Assembly (NCBI RefSeq): GCF_021462225.1
Contig: NC_061813.1
Location: forward strand, 16,764,442 to 16,828,441
Direction of reading: 5' to 3'
Origin: Girardinichthys multiradiatus
Lineage: Eukaryota > Chordata > Actinopteri > Cyprinodontiformes > Goodeidae
DNA: 64,000 nucleotides
Shown here: one piece after another, positions 1 through 8,790 of the stretch
Layout: each line of letters opens with the position of its first letter
How positions within the stretch are numbered: the first letter of the stretch is position 1
Translations under genes and position numbers: made by a program
Notes under the pieces: model-generated
What the model saw: the letters and a program-made list of their open reading frames with translations, nothing else
What the model was told of the DNA's origin: nothing
The model's database searches: none

Positions 1-1027
1 TGTATTCTAAATAAAGTATGTTTTATTTCCAACAAAATGTCTGGTCTACCCTCTGAATGATTATGTTTTAAACTTAATAATGCTGAACTTGAGTCTGAAC
101 AAATGATTGTTTTTAATGGTTTTATATCCTCCACCCACTGCACTGCTAACAATATTGCTAATAATTCTCCTGAATATACTGATAATCCATCTGTAATTCT
201 TTTTCCTACTTTTATTTTAAATTCTGGTATTACAAATGCTACTCCTATTTTTCCATCTGTTTTTGATGCATCTGTGTAAATCTGAACATAATGATAGTAA
301 TTGTTTATATATTCTTGTATTATACTTGAATCTAATCTACATTTTGGATCCTTTTTCTTTTCCATCAACACCATATCTACCACTGCTTCTGGTAACAGCC
401 ACGGTGGCACTACTGGCAAAGGCAACATTGAACTTATTTCTTTTTCATATATTTGAAATACTTCTGCTATATTATTGATAATCCAACCAAAACTCTTAAC
501 TTGTTTTTTTTCTTTTTCCCAGCATGGTTTTAAAATATCATGTGTGGGATGATCCGGATTATTGCTTTGTAAGTTTATCCAGTAATTTATTGCTAACTGT
601 TTCCTTCTTAGATCTAATGGCATCTCTCCCATCTCTACCTGAAGTGCTGCTATTGGACTGGTTCTGATTGCTCCTGTACAAATTCTTAAAGCTTGATGTT
701 GTATATTGTCTAATTTTATAAGATGAGTGTTTGCTGCTGATCCATAAATTATACTTCCATAATCAATATTCAATCTAATTAATCCTGTATAAATTATTTT
801 TAATGATGTTCGATCTGCTCCCCAATCAATACCAGCCATACATCTCATACTGTTTAATATTTTTTTGCATTTATCTATGATTCTTTCTATATGTACTTTC
901 CACATAATGTTTTCATCAAACCATATACCTAAACATTTTATATTTTTTACTTGTTCTAAAACTTGATTGTATAATTTTAGTTTTATATTTTCTCTTTTCC
1001 TTTTCTGTGTAAACACCATTACTTTTG
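1..1027 (-). pseudogene. LINE ORF2 segment: RT thumb and RNase HI domain
   Basis: Below about 1025 the minus strand reads in one frame, through a typical RT thumb (LGIWFDEN; later RLNIDYGSIIYGSA and HQALRICTGAIRTSP), into an RNase HI domain. The RNase H catalytic acids are visible: Asp in IYTDAS (codon 270-272), Glu in YSGELLA (165-167) and Asp in CSDSSSALLSL (93-95). RNase H removes the RNA strand during target-primed reverse transcription. The final catalytic residue and the 3' UTR would lie outside the window. Confidence 0.8.
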
Positions 1028-1587
1028 TTTTTTTCCACTGAGAACTTAAATCCCCATTGATTTGCCCATTGTTCTATTCTAATAATCTCATCCTGTATTT
1101 TCTTTTCAATAAGTTTGATATTACGACCCCTTTTCCATATAGCTCCATCATCTGCAAATAGTGAGCAACCGACTTCCTTACCAATATTTTTAAATACATC
1201 ATTTATCATTATAGAAAACAATAACGGACTTATAATACTTCCTTGAGGAGTACCATTATCTATTATATATTTACCTGACAATTCTTGACCAATTCTTACT
1301 TGTATTGTTCTATTTGATAAAAAATCTTTAATCCAGTTAAACATTTTTCCAGTAATACCCATTTTATTTAATTTAATTAATAATTCTTCAACCCACATCA
1401 TGTCATAAGCTTTTTCTATGTCGAAAAATACAGCTACTACATTTTCTTTGTTTATTTGTGCTCTTCTAATTTCATATTCTAAACATAATGCAGAGTCATT
1501 TATGCTTCTCCCTTTTCTAAACCCATTTTGATTTCTAGATATATATCCATTAATATTTAAATAATATGTTAATCTATTATTAATCAT
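916..1587 (-). pseudogene. LINE ORF2 segment: RT catalytic core
   Basis: This 223-codon segment carries the RT palm: FFDIEKAYD with the first catalytic Asp, NGTPQGSIISPLLFSI, and FADDGAIW with the catalytic Asp pair (codons near 1147-1158). All catalytic residues are present. The last 35 or so residues are out of frame because of an extra A in the A7 run at 1028-1034. Dropping to the other frame there continues straight into the thumb (CLGIWFDENIMWK) in the minus strand below about 1025. The start at 1587 is therefore an artefact of the upstream frameshift. Confidence 0.8.
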
Positions 1588-2450
1588 TTTTCCATTATTT
1601 TACAAATATTTGATGTTAATGCGATTGGTCTATAATTTTCTGGTATTGTGTTATCTTTTCCTGGTTTAGTTATTGGAATAATTATTGCTTCCTTCCAGCT
1701 CTGTGGCAGCTCTCCCTCCTCCCAGACTTTATTGTATAATTCTAATATTTGGTCTTTTGCTTTGTCATTAAGATGTTCTATCATCGTATAGTACATTTGA
1801 TCTTTTCCAGGTGATGTATTTTTTGTTTTCCTGGTAACAAAGTTCAATTCTCCTTGTGTAAATGGTTCATTTATTAATTTATTTGTATCTACATTATTTT
1901 GCATTAATTCTTTATATTTCATCTTTGTGATTTCCATACCTTTCTTCCCCTCTTCACTAATATTATTTGAACTATGAATTTTACTAAATGTTTTAGCTAA
2001 TATTTCTGCTTTTTCTTTATCTTCCGTTATAGTTGTATTATCTATTTTTAATATAGGATATCCATATTCTTTTCTAATACCCTTCATTCTTTTAATCATT
2101 TTCCAAATTTGATCAATTTTTGTTTCTCTCCCTACGGTATTACAAAAGTTTCTCCAATATTCTGTTTTTGCATGTTTAATGATCTTTCTTACCTTTGCCT
2201 GCTTTCTTTTGTACTCAAGGTTCTGATAAATTGGGTTACTTTTTAACATTTTAAATGCTTTATTTCTTAATTTTATTACTTCACTACATTCTTTTGTCCA
2301 CCATGGCACAATTTTTTTATCGTTCTTTCTTCCTCCTCTTTTTATTGATTCTTCTGCAGCCTGTAAGATTTTTTTACAGATATATATATTTAAACTATTT
2401 ATATCAATTGACTCATCTATTTCTTCCAATTTCTTTTGACTTAAATATTA
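1584..2450 (-). pseudogene. LINE ORF2 segment: RT N-terminal half
   Basis: A 281-codon open segment from 2429 (open further up to a TAA at 2448-2450). It shows the RT entry motifs: TSPGKD, then ELPQSWKEAIIIPITKPGKD, then NYRPIALTSNICKIMEK. These correspond to RT blocks 0-2, which bind template and start the fingers. It stops at 1584-1586 because one A is missing from a homopolymer (1587-1591). The next RT residues (MINNRL...) follow at once in the neighbouring frame, so this is a 1-base frameshift and not a natural end. N-terminal residues 1-90 are rich in Lys and Arg, as in LINE ORF2 linkers. Confidence 0.8.
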
Positions 2451-2545
2451 AAATTTTTCCCAATCAGCCTTATTAAAGTTCCATCTTTTATATAATCCTG
2501 TATTCCTGTTATTTATTAATACTCTTGTTATGATTTTAATGGGGT

Positions 2546-2790
2546 CTGGTGTCAAAGTTCTGGCAGCCTCCTGCTTAAGTACTCCTCCAAGCAATCAGCA
2601 GAACAAGTCGCACCTGTCACCCAGCACACCTGAGAACTACAGCACCGTCTGAAACACTGAACACAAGTTGCAAGCACAAAACACACAAAAACAACCCAGA
2701 TCCCGGCAACCAGAGTCAAATTCCTTGTTTGTGTAAACAAACTTGGCAATAAAGCTAATCCTGATTCAGATTCTAAAAGTGTCATTGTGA
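2546..2790 (+). mobile_element. 3'-terminal fragment of a Rex1/CR1-like LINE
   Basis: The segment holding the AATTCCTTGTTTGT and TTGGCAATAAAGCT motifs and ending in loose ATTCTG-type units matches, in opposite orientation, the 3' tail of the LINE at 49,901-54,640. It is therefore a short 3' fragment on the plus strand. It abuts the 5' truncation of the I/Nimb LINE. Family placement rests on the internal match only. An open frame on the minus strand here is a shadow. The next 250 bases (2791-3041) show nothing I recognise. Confidence 0.6.
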
Positions 2791-3367
2791 TCATTGTGTT
2801 AAGACATCATCCTCTGTTTTAGTGGGGGTTTTTCTGCTGTAATTAAACAGACGTGAGTCTCAAAGCCTTCTTAACAAATCCAGGACTCATTACACAAACT
2901 TTTTTATCAGCACATATCTTTTTATTTTAAATAATTGGTGAAATCAGTTGATTTCAGCTTTCTTGTGCCACATGTTGATGTGCCCATGAATGATGCACAT
3001 AACCCAAAATGGCCTGCTGATCTGCGTACTGGTGTATACAGTACAGGTCCTTCTCAAAATATTAGCATATTGTGATAAAGTTCATTATTTTCCATAATGT
3101 CTTGATGAAAATTTAACATTCATATATTTTAGATTCATTGCACACTAACTGAAATATTTCAGGTCTTTTATTGTCTTAATACGGATTATTTGGGCATACA
3201 GCTCATGAAAACCCAAAATTCCTATCACAAGATTAGCATATCATTAAAAGGGTCTCTAAACGAACTATGAACCTAATCATCTGAATCAACGAGTTAACTA
3301 AACACCTGCAAAAGATTCCTGAGGCCTTTAAAACTCCCAGCCTGGTTCATCACTCAAAACCCCAATC

Positions 3368-4372
3368 ATGGGTAAGACTGCCGACCTGACTGCTGTCCAG
3401 AAGGCCACTATTGACACCCTCAAGCAAGAGGCTAAGACACAGGAAGAAATTTCTGAACGAATAGGCTGTTCCCAGAGTGCTGTATCAAGACACCTCAGTG
3501 GGAAGTCTGTGGGAAGGAAAAAGTGTGGCAGAAAACGCTGCACAACGAGAAGAGGTGACCGGACCCTGAGGAAGATTGTGGAGAAGGGCTGATTCCAGAC
3601 CTTGGAGGACCTGCGGAAGCAGTGGACTGAGTCTGGAGTAGAAACATCCAGAGCCACCGTGCACAGGCGTGTGCAGGAAATGGGCTACAGGTGCCGCATT
3701 CCCCAGGTCAAGCCACTTTTGAACCAGAAACAGCGGCAGAAGCGCCTGACCTGGGCTACAGAGAAGCAGCACTGGACTGTTGCTCAGTGGTCCAAAGTAC
3801 TTTTTTCGGATGAAAGCAAATTCTGCATGTCATTCGGAAATCAAGGTGCCAGAGTCTGGAGGAAGACTGGGGAGAAGGAAATGCCAAAATGCCAGAAGTC
3901 CAGTGTCAAGTACCCACAGTCAGTGATGGTCTGGGGTGCCGTGTCAGCTGCTGGTGTTGGTCCACTGTGTTTTATCAAGGGCAGGGTCAATGCAGCTAGC
4001 TATCAGGAGATTTTGGAGCACTTCATGCTTCCACCTGCTGAAAAGCTTTATGGAGATGAAGATTTCATTTTTCAGCACGACCTGGCACCTGCTCACAGTG
4101 CCAAAACCACTGGTAAATGGTTTACTGACCATGGTATCACTGTGCTCAATTGGCCTGCCAACTCTCCTGACCTGAACCTCATAGAGAATCTGTGGGATAT
4201 TGTGAAGAGAACGTTGAGAGACTCAAGACCCAACACTCTGGATGAGCTAAAGGCTGCTATCGAAACATCCTGGGCCTCCATAAGACCTCAGCAGTGCCAC
4301 AGGCTGATTGCCTCCATGCCACGCCGCATTGAAGCAGTCATTTCTGCAAAAGGATTCCCGACCAAGTATTGA
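3368..4372 (+). pseudogene. Tc1-like transposase, copy A (one nonsense codon)
   Basis: A DD34E transposase frame of 335 codons including the stop, the normal size for Tc1 elements. It starts at ATG 3368 (MGKTADLTAVQKATIDTL). Residues 1-60 form the first helix-turn-helix of the paired-like DNA-binding domain (ISERIGCSQSAVSRHL), followed by basic RKKCGRKR. The catalytic triad is visible: Asp148 (FSDESK), Asp238 (FQHDLAPAH) and Glu273 (NLIENLW), with 34 residues between the last two. The frame is broken only at codon 75 (3590-3592), TGA where copy B has CGA, a typical CpG C-to-T change. The 3' inverted repeat after it is truncated. Confidence 0.92.
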
Positions 4373-4753
4373 GTGCATAACTGTACATGATTATTTGAAG
4401 GTTGACGTTTTTTGTATTAAAAACACTTTTCTTTTATTGGTCGGATGAAATATGCTAATTTTGTGAGATAGGAATTTTGGGTTTTCTCAAAATATTAGCA
4501 TATTGTGATAAAGTTCATTATTTTCCATAATGTAATGATGAAAATTTAACATTCATATATTTTAGATTCATTGCACACTAACTGAAATATTTCAGGTCTT
4601 TTATTGTCTTAATACGGATAATTTTGGCATACAGCTCATGAAAACCCAAAATTCCTATCTCACAAAATTAGCATATTTCATTCGACCAATGAAAGAAAAG
4701 TGTTTTTAATACAAAAAACGTCAACCTTCAAATAATCATGTACAGTTATGCAC

Positions 4754-5758
4754 TCAATACTTGGTCGGGAATCCTTTGCCAGAAATGACTGCTTCAATGC
4801 GGCGTGGCATGGAGGCAATCAGCCTGTGGCACTGCTGAGGTCTTATGGAGGCCCAGGATGTTTCGATAGCGGCCTTTAGCTCATCCAGAGTGTTGGGTCT
4901 TGAGTCTCTCAACGTTCTCTTCACAATATCCCACAGATTCTCTATGGGGTTCAGGTCAGTAGAGTTGGCAGACTAATTGAGCACAGTGATACCATGGTCA
5001 GTAAACCATTTACCAGTGGTTTTGGCACTGTGAGCAGGTGCCAGGTCGTGCTGAAAAATGAAATCTTCATCTCCATAAAGCTTTTCAGCAGATGGAAGCA
5101 TGAAGTGCTCCAAATTCTCCTGATAGCTAGCTGCATTGACCCTGCCCTTGATAAAACACAGTGGACCAACACCAGCAGCTGACACGGCACCCCAGACCAT
5201 CACTGACTGTGGGTACTTGACACTGGACTTCTGGCATTTTGGCATTTCCTTCTCCCCAGTCTTCCTCCAGACTCTGGCACCTTGATTTCCGAATGACATG
5301 CAGAATTTGCTTTCATCCGAAAAAGGTACTTTGGACCACTGAGCAACAGTCCAGTGCTGCTTCTCTGTAGCCCAGGTCAGGTGCTTCTGCCGCTGTTTCT
5401 GGTTCAAAAGTGGCTTGACCTGGGGAATGCGGCACCTGTAGCCCATTTCCTGCACACGCCTGTGCACGGTGGCTCTGGATGTTTCTACTCCAGACTCAGT
5501 CCACTGCTTCCGCAGGTCCCCCAAGGTCTGGAATCGGCCCTTCTCCACAATCTTCCTCAGGGTCCGGTCACCTCTTCTCGTTGTGCAGCGTTTTCTGCCA
5601 CACTTTTTTCTTCCCACAGACTTCCCACTGAGGTGCCTTGATACAGCACTCTGGGAACAGCCTATTCGTTCAGAAATTTCTTTCTGTGTCTTACCCTCTT
5701 GCTTGAGGGTGTCAATAGTGGCCTTCTGGACAGCAGTCAGGTCGGCAGTCTTACCCAT
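4754..5758 (-). pseudogene. Tc1-like transposase, copy B (one nonsense codon)
   Basis: The minus-strand partner of copy A, also 335 codons, starting at ATG 5756-5758 and ending at TGA 4754-4756. DNA-binding domain and first two catalytic Asp residues are intact and nearly identical to copy A. Codon 262 (4973-4975) is TAG where copy A has TGG, so the product would stop just before the catalytic Glu. The reading frame continues normally after it (NSTDLNPIENLW). There are a few other differences, among them QKEISE for QEEISE. The 5' end and outer inverted repeat are intact to 6086. Confidence 0.92.
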
Positions 5759-6088
5759 GATTGGGATTTTGAGTGGTGAACCAGGCTGGGAGTTTTAAAG
5801 GCCTCAGGAATCCTTTGCAGGTGTTTAGAGTTAACTCGTTGATTCAGATGATTAGGTTCATAGCTCGTTTAGAGACCCTTTTAATGATATGCTAATTTTG
5901 TGAGATAGGAATTTTGGGTTTTCATGAGCTGTATGCCAAAATCATCCGTATTAAGACAATAAAAGACCTGAAATATTTCAGTTAGTGTGCAATGAATCTA
6001 AAATATATGAATGTTGAATTTTCATCATTACATTATGGAAAATAATGAACTTTCTCACAATATGCTAATATTTTGAGAAGGACCTGTA

Positions 6089-7140
6089 CTCCCTTCTTCT
6101 CCCGGATCCTCACCAACTCCAACAACAGTAAGCCTTCTTCTCATTTCAATTCTCATTGCAATATGTCAATCTCCCCTTTCTGTAATAACCGGCTACCTCT
6201 CCTCCTCAGTGCTGTCCCTGAAACCAAGCCTGGAAGAAACATTTAATATTTAACATTTAAACCATCTTGATTTGTCTGTGGTTGTTGCTTGCACAAGGGT
6301 CTCATTAACAAACACTATGACATAATCTGCTAAGTGTGATATTTAAAGTGCCAACAGCAAGGAAAATTGAACGTGTAATAAAGTATCATATGATCTAAAT
6401 TCTATTTCAATTTATGCATGTATTGTATACATATTATTTTTATTATTATTAGTTGTTGTAGTAGTAGTATTTGCATTGTTGTAGTAGAATTATACCAAGT
6501 CTAAAACATAGTTAATAAATAATTGACTTTTGTTTTCCTTTTTTAGGTGACTCAAATTAGTGTTCTCACAGCTAGAAGGTAAACCACTGGGTCAATCTGG
6601 TTTTCTCCAAGGTTTAATAAAAAAATCACTTTTTTTGCCAAGACCAGTTTAGGTGATGCTTGCTGACTAATAAATAATCCTGGATGCTGTAAGTTTAAGA
6701 AGCAATAAAGATTCCACTCGGTCTGAACTCTATGTCATTAAACTTTGTCTTGTAAATACAAAAATATTCATAATACCTCTGAGAACCACTTTATTTAAAC
6801 TCTGTTAAAAAGCCTAGACTCTGTTCCTCTGACTAACACATGGTTAGGTCCAATTACTCTCTAGGAAATGTCTAAACACTTTTTTGTCATCAACACTGTC
6901 AGAATCTGTTGATTTCTATTAGGAATTCATTACTAGAAACAGAGACAGAAAGGCAGCTTTGTGATTTATGGTCTAGAAATGTCTGGAAAATAAGCTTTTT
7001 GATTAGGACTTGTAAAAAAATGTCTATAATTAGTTTTAGAGGCCAAGATGTTTTTTCCAACCAGCTCTGTTGTACATTGCTGTTAAAGAGGCTCACCTTC
7101 CTTAAAGAGGTGGAAAGTTTTAATTTTTTATGTTTGTTTT
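6089..7140. other. AT-rich stretch, nothing recognised
   Basis: About 1 kb of AT-rich DNA between the composite Tc1 unit and the first SINE. It holds short open frames on both strands (around 6900-7150) that overlap each other and match nothing I know. No splice pattern, repeat ends or RNA gene could be supported. Confidence 0.5.
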
Positions 7141-7144
7141 TGCA

Positions 7145-7315
7145 GCACTAGCAGCCTTTAGTTTTATGAGAGTAAGCAAACAGTAAAGGGGTAGTGAGAG
7201 GGGGAAGACATGCCTGGGTCAGGAGTTGAACTCACAACTGCTGTGTTGAGGAGTGAAGCCTCTGAATATAGGTCACACATTTTACCCCTGTGCCACCACT
7301 GTGCCTCAGGTGGAC
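7145..7315 (-). mobile_element. tRNA-derived SINE, copy 1
   Basis: Minus-strand SINE of the family also seen at 7521-7690 and 11,829-12,147. Its head has a box A-like region (GTGGCACAGGGGTAAAATG, complement of 7283-7301) and a box B-like AGTTCAACTCC (complement of 7222-7232), as in RNA polymerase III promoters of tRNA origin. The body ends in GGCTGCTAGTGC next to the tail. It is more diverged than copy 3. Confidence 0.65.
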
Positions 7316-7520
7316 AGATTTTGGCAACAACCTGAAGTGGTTTGGATCTATAGACTGAGAAGACAAGGTGTCTAAAATATGTGTATATGTGTACCCCAGT
7401 TATGTGATAACTTCAAACAAAGAATTTGCCAATAATGTCTATTGTTGAGCAGATTAGATTTTTTTGTATTTGGTATTTTACAATGTTTTTATTTTTTTGT
7501 TTGTTTTTTAAGTTTTGTGG

Positions 7521-7690
7521 CACTAGTGGCCTTTATCTTGAAAGAGGACTGACAGGAAATGGGGTGGAGAGAGAGGAAAAACACATGCAGCAAAGGTCTG
7601 CAGGTCAGCGCTCAAACTTGTAACATCCACGATGTGGATTGAGGCCTCCGCAAATGGGTCGTGCGCTCCACCTCTGCACCACCACCATGC
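7521..7690 (-). mobile_element. tRNA-derived SINE, copy 2
   Basis: Same family and orientation as copy 1. The head (GGTGGTGCAGAGGTGGAGCG, complement near 7655-7680) keeps a box A-like block, but box B is degraded (CAAGTTTGAGC). The CACTAGTG tail-side motif lies at 7521-7532. The match rests on shared head, body (gagagagg stretch) and tail motifs among the three copies. Confidence 0.6.
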
Positions 7691-7776
7691 CTAAGATTAA
7701 TTTTTTTAATTCTTTAAAAAACGGTGCCACATAATTGCTTATGCGGGATTTAGCAGCTTTGTTTGATAAAGAATTA

Positions 7777-7883
7777 TCCATCCATCCATCCATCCATCCA
7801 TCCATCCATCCATCCATCCATCCATCCATCTATCCATCCATCCATCCATCCATCCATCCATCCATCCATCCATCCATCCATCC
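7777..7883. repeat. Microsatellite (ATCC)n
   Basis: About 107 bp of ATCC units with one interruption (a CTAT unit near 7829). Open frames with Trp-Met-Asp-Gly or Pro-Ser-Ile-His repeats across it are products of the repeat, not genes. Confidence 0.97.
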
Positions 7884-8085
7884 TGTAGGGTTTAGGAGGA
7901 AAACCCATTCATCTCCCTTCTAATCTTTTCCTGCTCATTCCAGGGGATCCTTTAGCATTCTCAGGCATACATAGTGCCTCCAGCTTGATCCGAAGAGGGG
8001 CTTCCTTGTGTCCAGAAACGGTGTTTTGAGGAAGGGTGGATGGCTTGTTCCCCGGTGCAGGTTGGACTCTACCAGGCCCTTGTCT

Positions 8086-8176
8086 CTCTTTTCTTTTCTT
8101 TTCTTTTCTTTTCTTTTCTTTTCTTTTCTTTTCTTTTCTTTTCTTTTCTTTTCTTTTCTTTTCTTTTCTTTTCTTT
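8086..8176. repeat. Microsatellite (TTTTC)n
   Basis: About 90 bp of a pentanucleotide TTTTC repeat with a pyrimidine-only plus strand. The three Phe/Ser/Leu-rich open frames over it are artefacts of the repeat. The flanks (7990-8085 and 8177-8315) look like parts of a LINE. Confidence 0.97.
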
Positions 8177-8315
8177 ACTTTCCTTTATCATGTTGCTGCA
8201 ATGTACTTTTTATGTTTTTTGTCACGGCAATGTCCTATTTTACACCATGTAAGGCACTTTGAATTGTCTTATTGCTGAAATGTGCTTTACAAAAACAATT
8301 GCCTTGCCTCATTCT
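8177..8315 (+). mobile_element. LINE 3' UTR fragment
   Basis: The motifs AAGGCACTTTGAATTG, TTGCTGAAATGTGCTTTACA and a closing TTGCCTTGCC are those of 3' tails of common fish LINEs, here on the plus strand. Only the 3' UTR is left. Recognised from knowledge of teleost repeats; not checked against a library. Confidence 0.5.
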
Positions 8316-8384
8316 GTTTGGGAGATTAGGGTTTCTTGCTTGGGACCCAACTTTGCTTTTTGGAGATGATGTGGTTGTTTGGTT

Positions 8385-8790
8385 ATTTTAAGGCAATGAC
8401 CTTTACCATGCATTGGAGTGATCTGCAGACAAGAGTGAAGCGGTCAGCTTGAGATTCAGCACCTCGAAGGATAAAGCAACAGTTGTCAACTGGAAAAGGT
8501 GGACTGCTTTCTCATGGTTGGCATCCAGTCTTTGCCTCATGCAGAGAAGTTCAAGTATCTTTGCATCTTGCTCGCCATTGATGGTAAAATGGAACTAAAG
8601 ATGGATAGGAGCCTCATCTTCAGACATGTGGGGACTGTTTCAGTGTGTCTTTGTGAAAACGCCTAGTCAAAAATTGAATCTCTGAGTTTACTTTTACTTT
8701 TGTTTGTTACCCTTACTTAAAGTCATGAGATATGGATCATAAATGAAAGAATTGGTTTCTGGACACAAGGATGCCCCTCATGCTCATTTC
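8385..8790 (+). mobile_element. Decayed LINE RT thumb fragment
   Basis: Broken plus-strand frames read like the RT thumb of the LINE at 54,783-56,500: SLRFSTSK, then VVNWKRVD-like, then AEKFKYLCILLAIDGKMELKMDRS, and further on a degraded LKS-DMDHK where that LINE has LTYGHELWVMTER. Many stops and shifts show it is old. Orientation is plus. Confidence 0.5.

Larger units (their letters stand above)
1..2545 (-). mobile_element. I/Nimb-like LINE, 5'-truncated, RT plus RNase H, runs off the left edge
   Basis: A non-LTR retrotransposon lies on the minus strand. Reading down from 2545 there is a linker typical of LINE ORF2 (RWNF...ADWEKF), then the reverse transcriptase, then the RT thumb, then an RNase HI domain that continues past position 1. 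A RNase H domain after the RT marks the I/Nimb group among vertebrate LINEs. The endonuclease is absent, so the copy is 5'-truncated near 2545, where unrelated sequence begins. The coding frame is broken three times: a stop at 2448-2450, a missing A at the A5 run 1587-1591, and an extra A at the A7 run 1028-1034. Otherwise it reads well, so the copy looks fairly young. Left end unknown. Confidence 0.85.
3044..6086. mobile_element. Composite Tc1-like unit: two copies fused tail to tail
   Basis: Copy A (plus, 3044 to about 4485) and copy B (minus, 6086 to about 4485) belong to one Tc1-like family. The outer ends are mirror images: CAGGTCCTTCTCAAAATATT starts at 3044 and its complement ends at 6086. 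Both are flanked by the Tc1 target duplication TA (3042-3043, 6087-6088). At the centre, copy A is cut about 190 bp before its 3' end and copy B lacks about its last 9 bp. The join (about 4483-4488) shares 3 bases, TTC. Both outer ends are 5' ends, so the pair could have moved as one unit. Each transposase frame has one stop, at different places. Confidence 0.9.

Noticed and set aside
3328..5798. Frames of 60-109 codons opposite or beside the Tc1 transposases
   Set aside because: They appear in the same relative place in both copies and are shadows of the transposase frame.
7777..8176. CRISPR-like array
   Set aside because: The repeats are simple tandem microsatellites without spacers, in a vertebrate genome.
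7605..8278. Frames rich in Trp-Met-Asp-Gly, Pro-Ser-Ile-His or Phe-Ser-Leu
   Set aside because: Products of the ATCC and TTTTC microsatellites.
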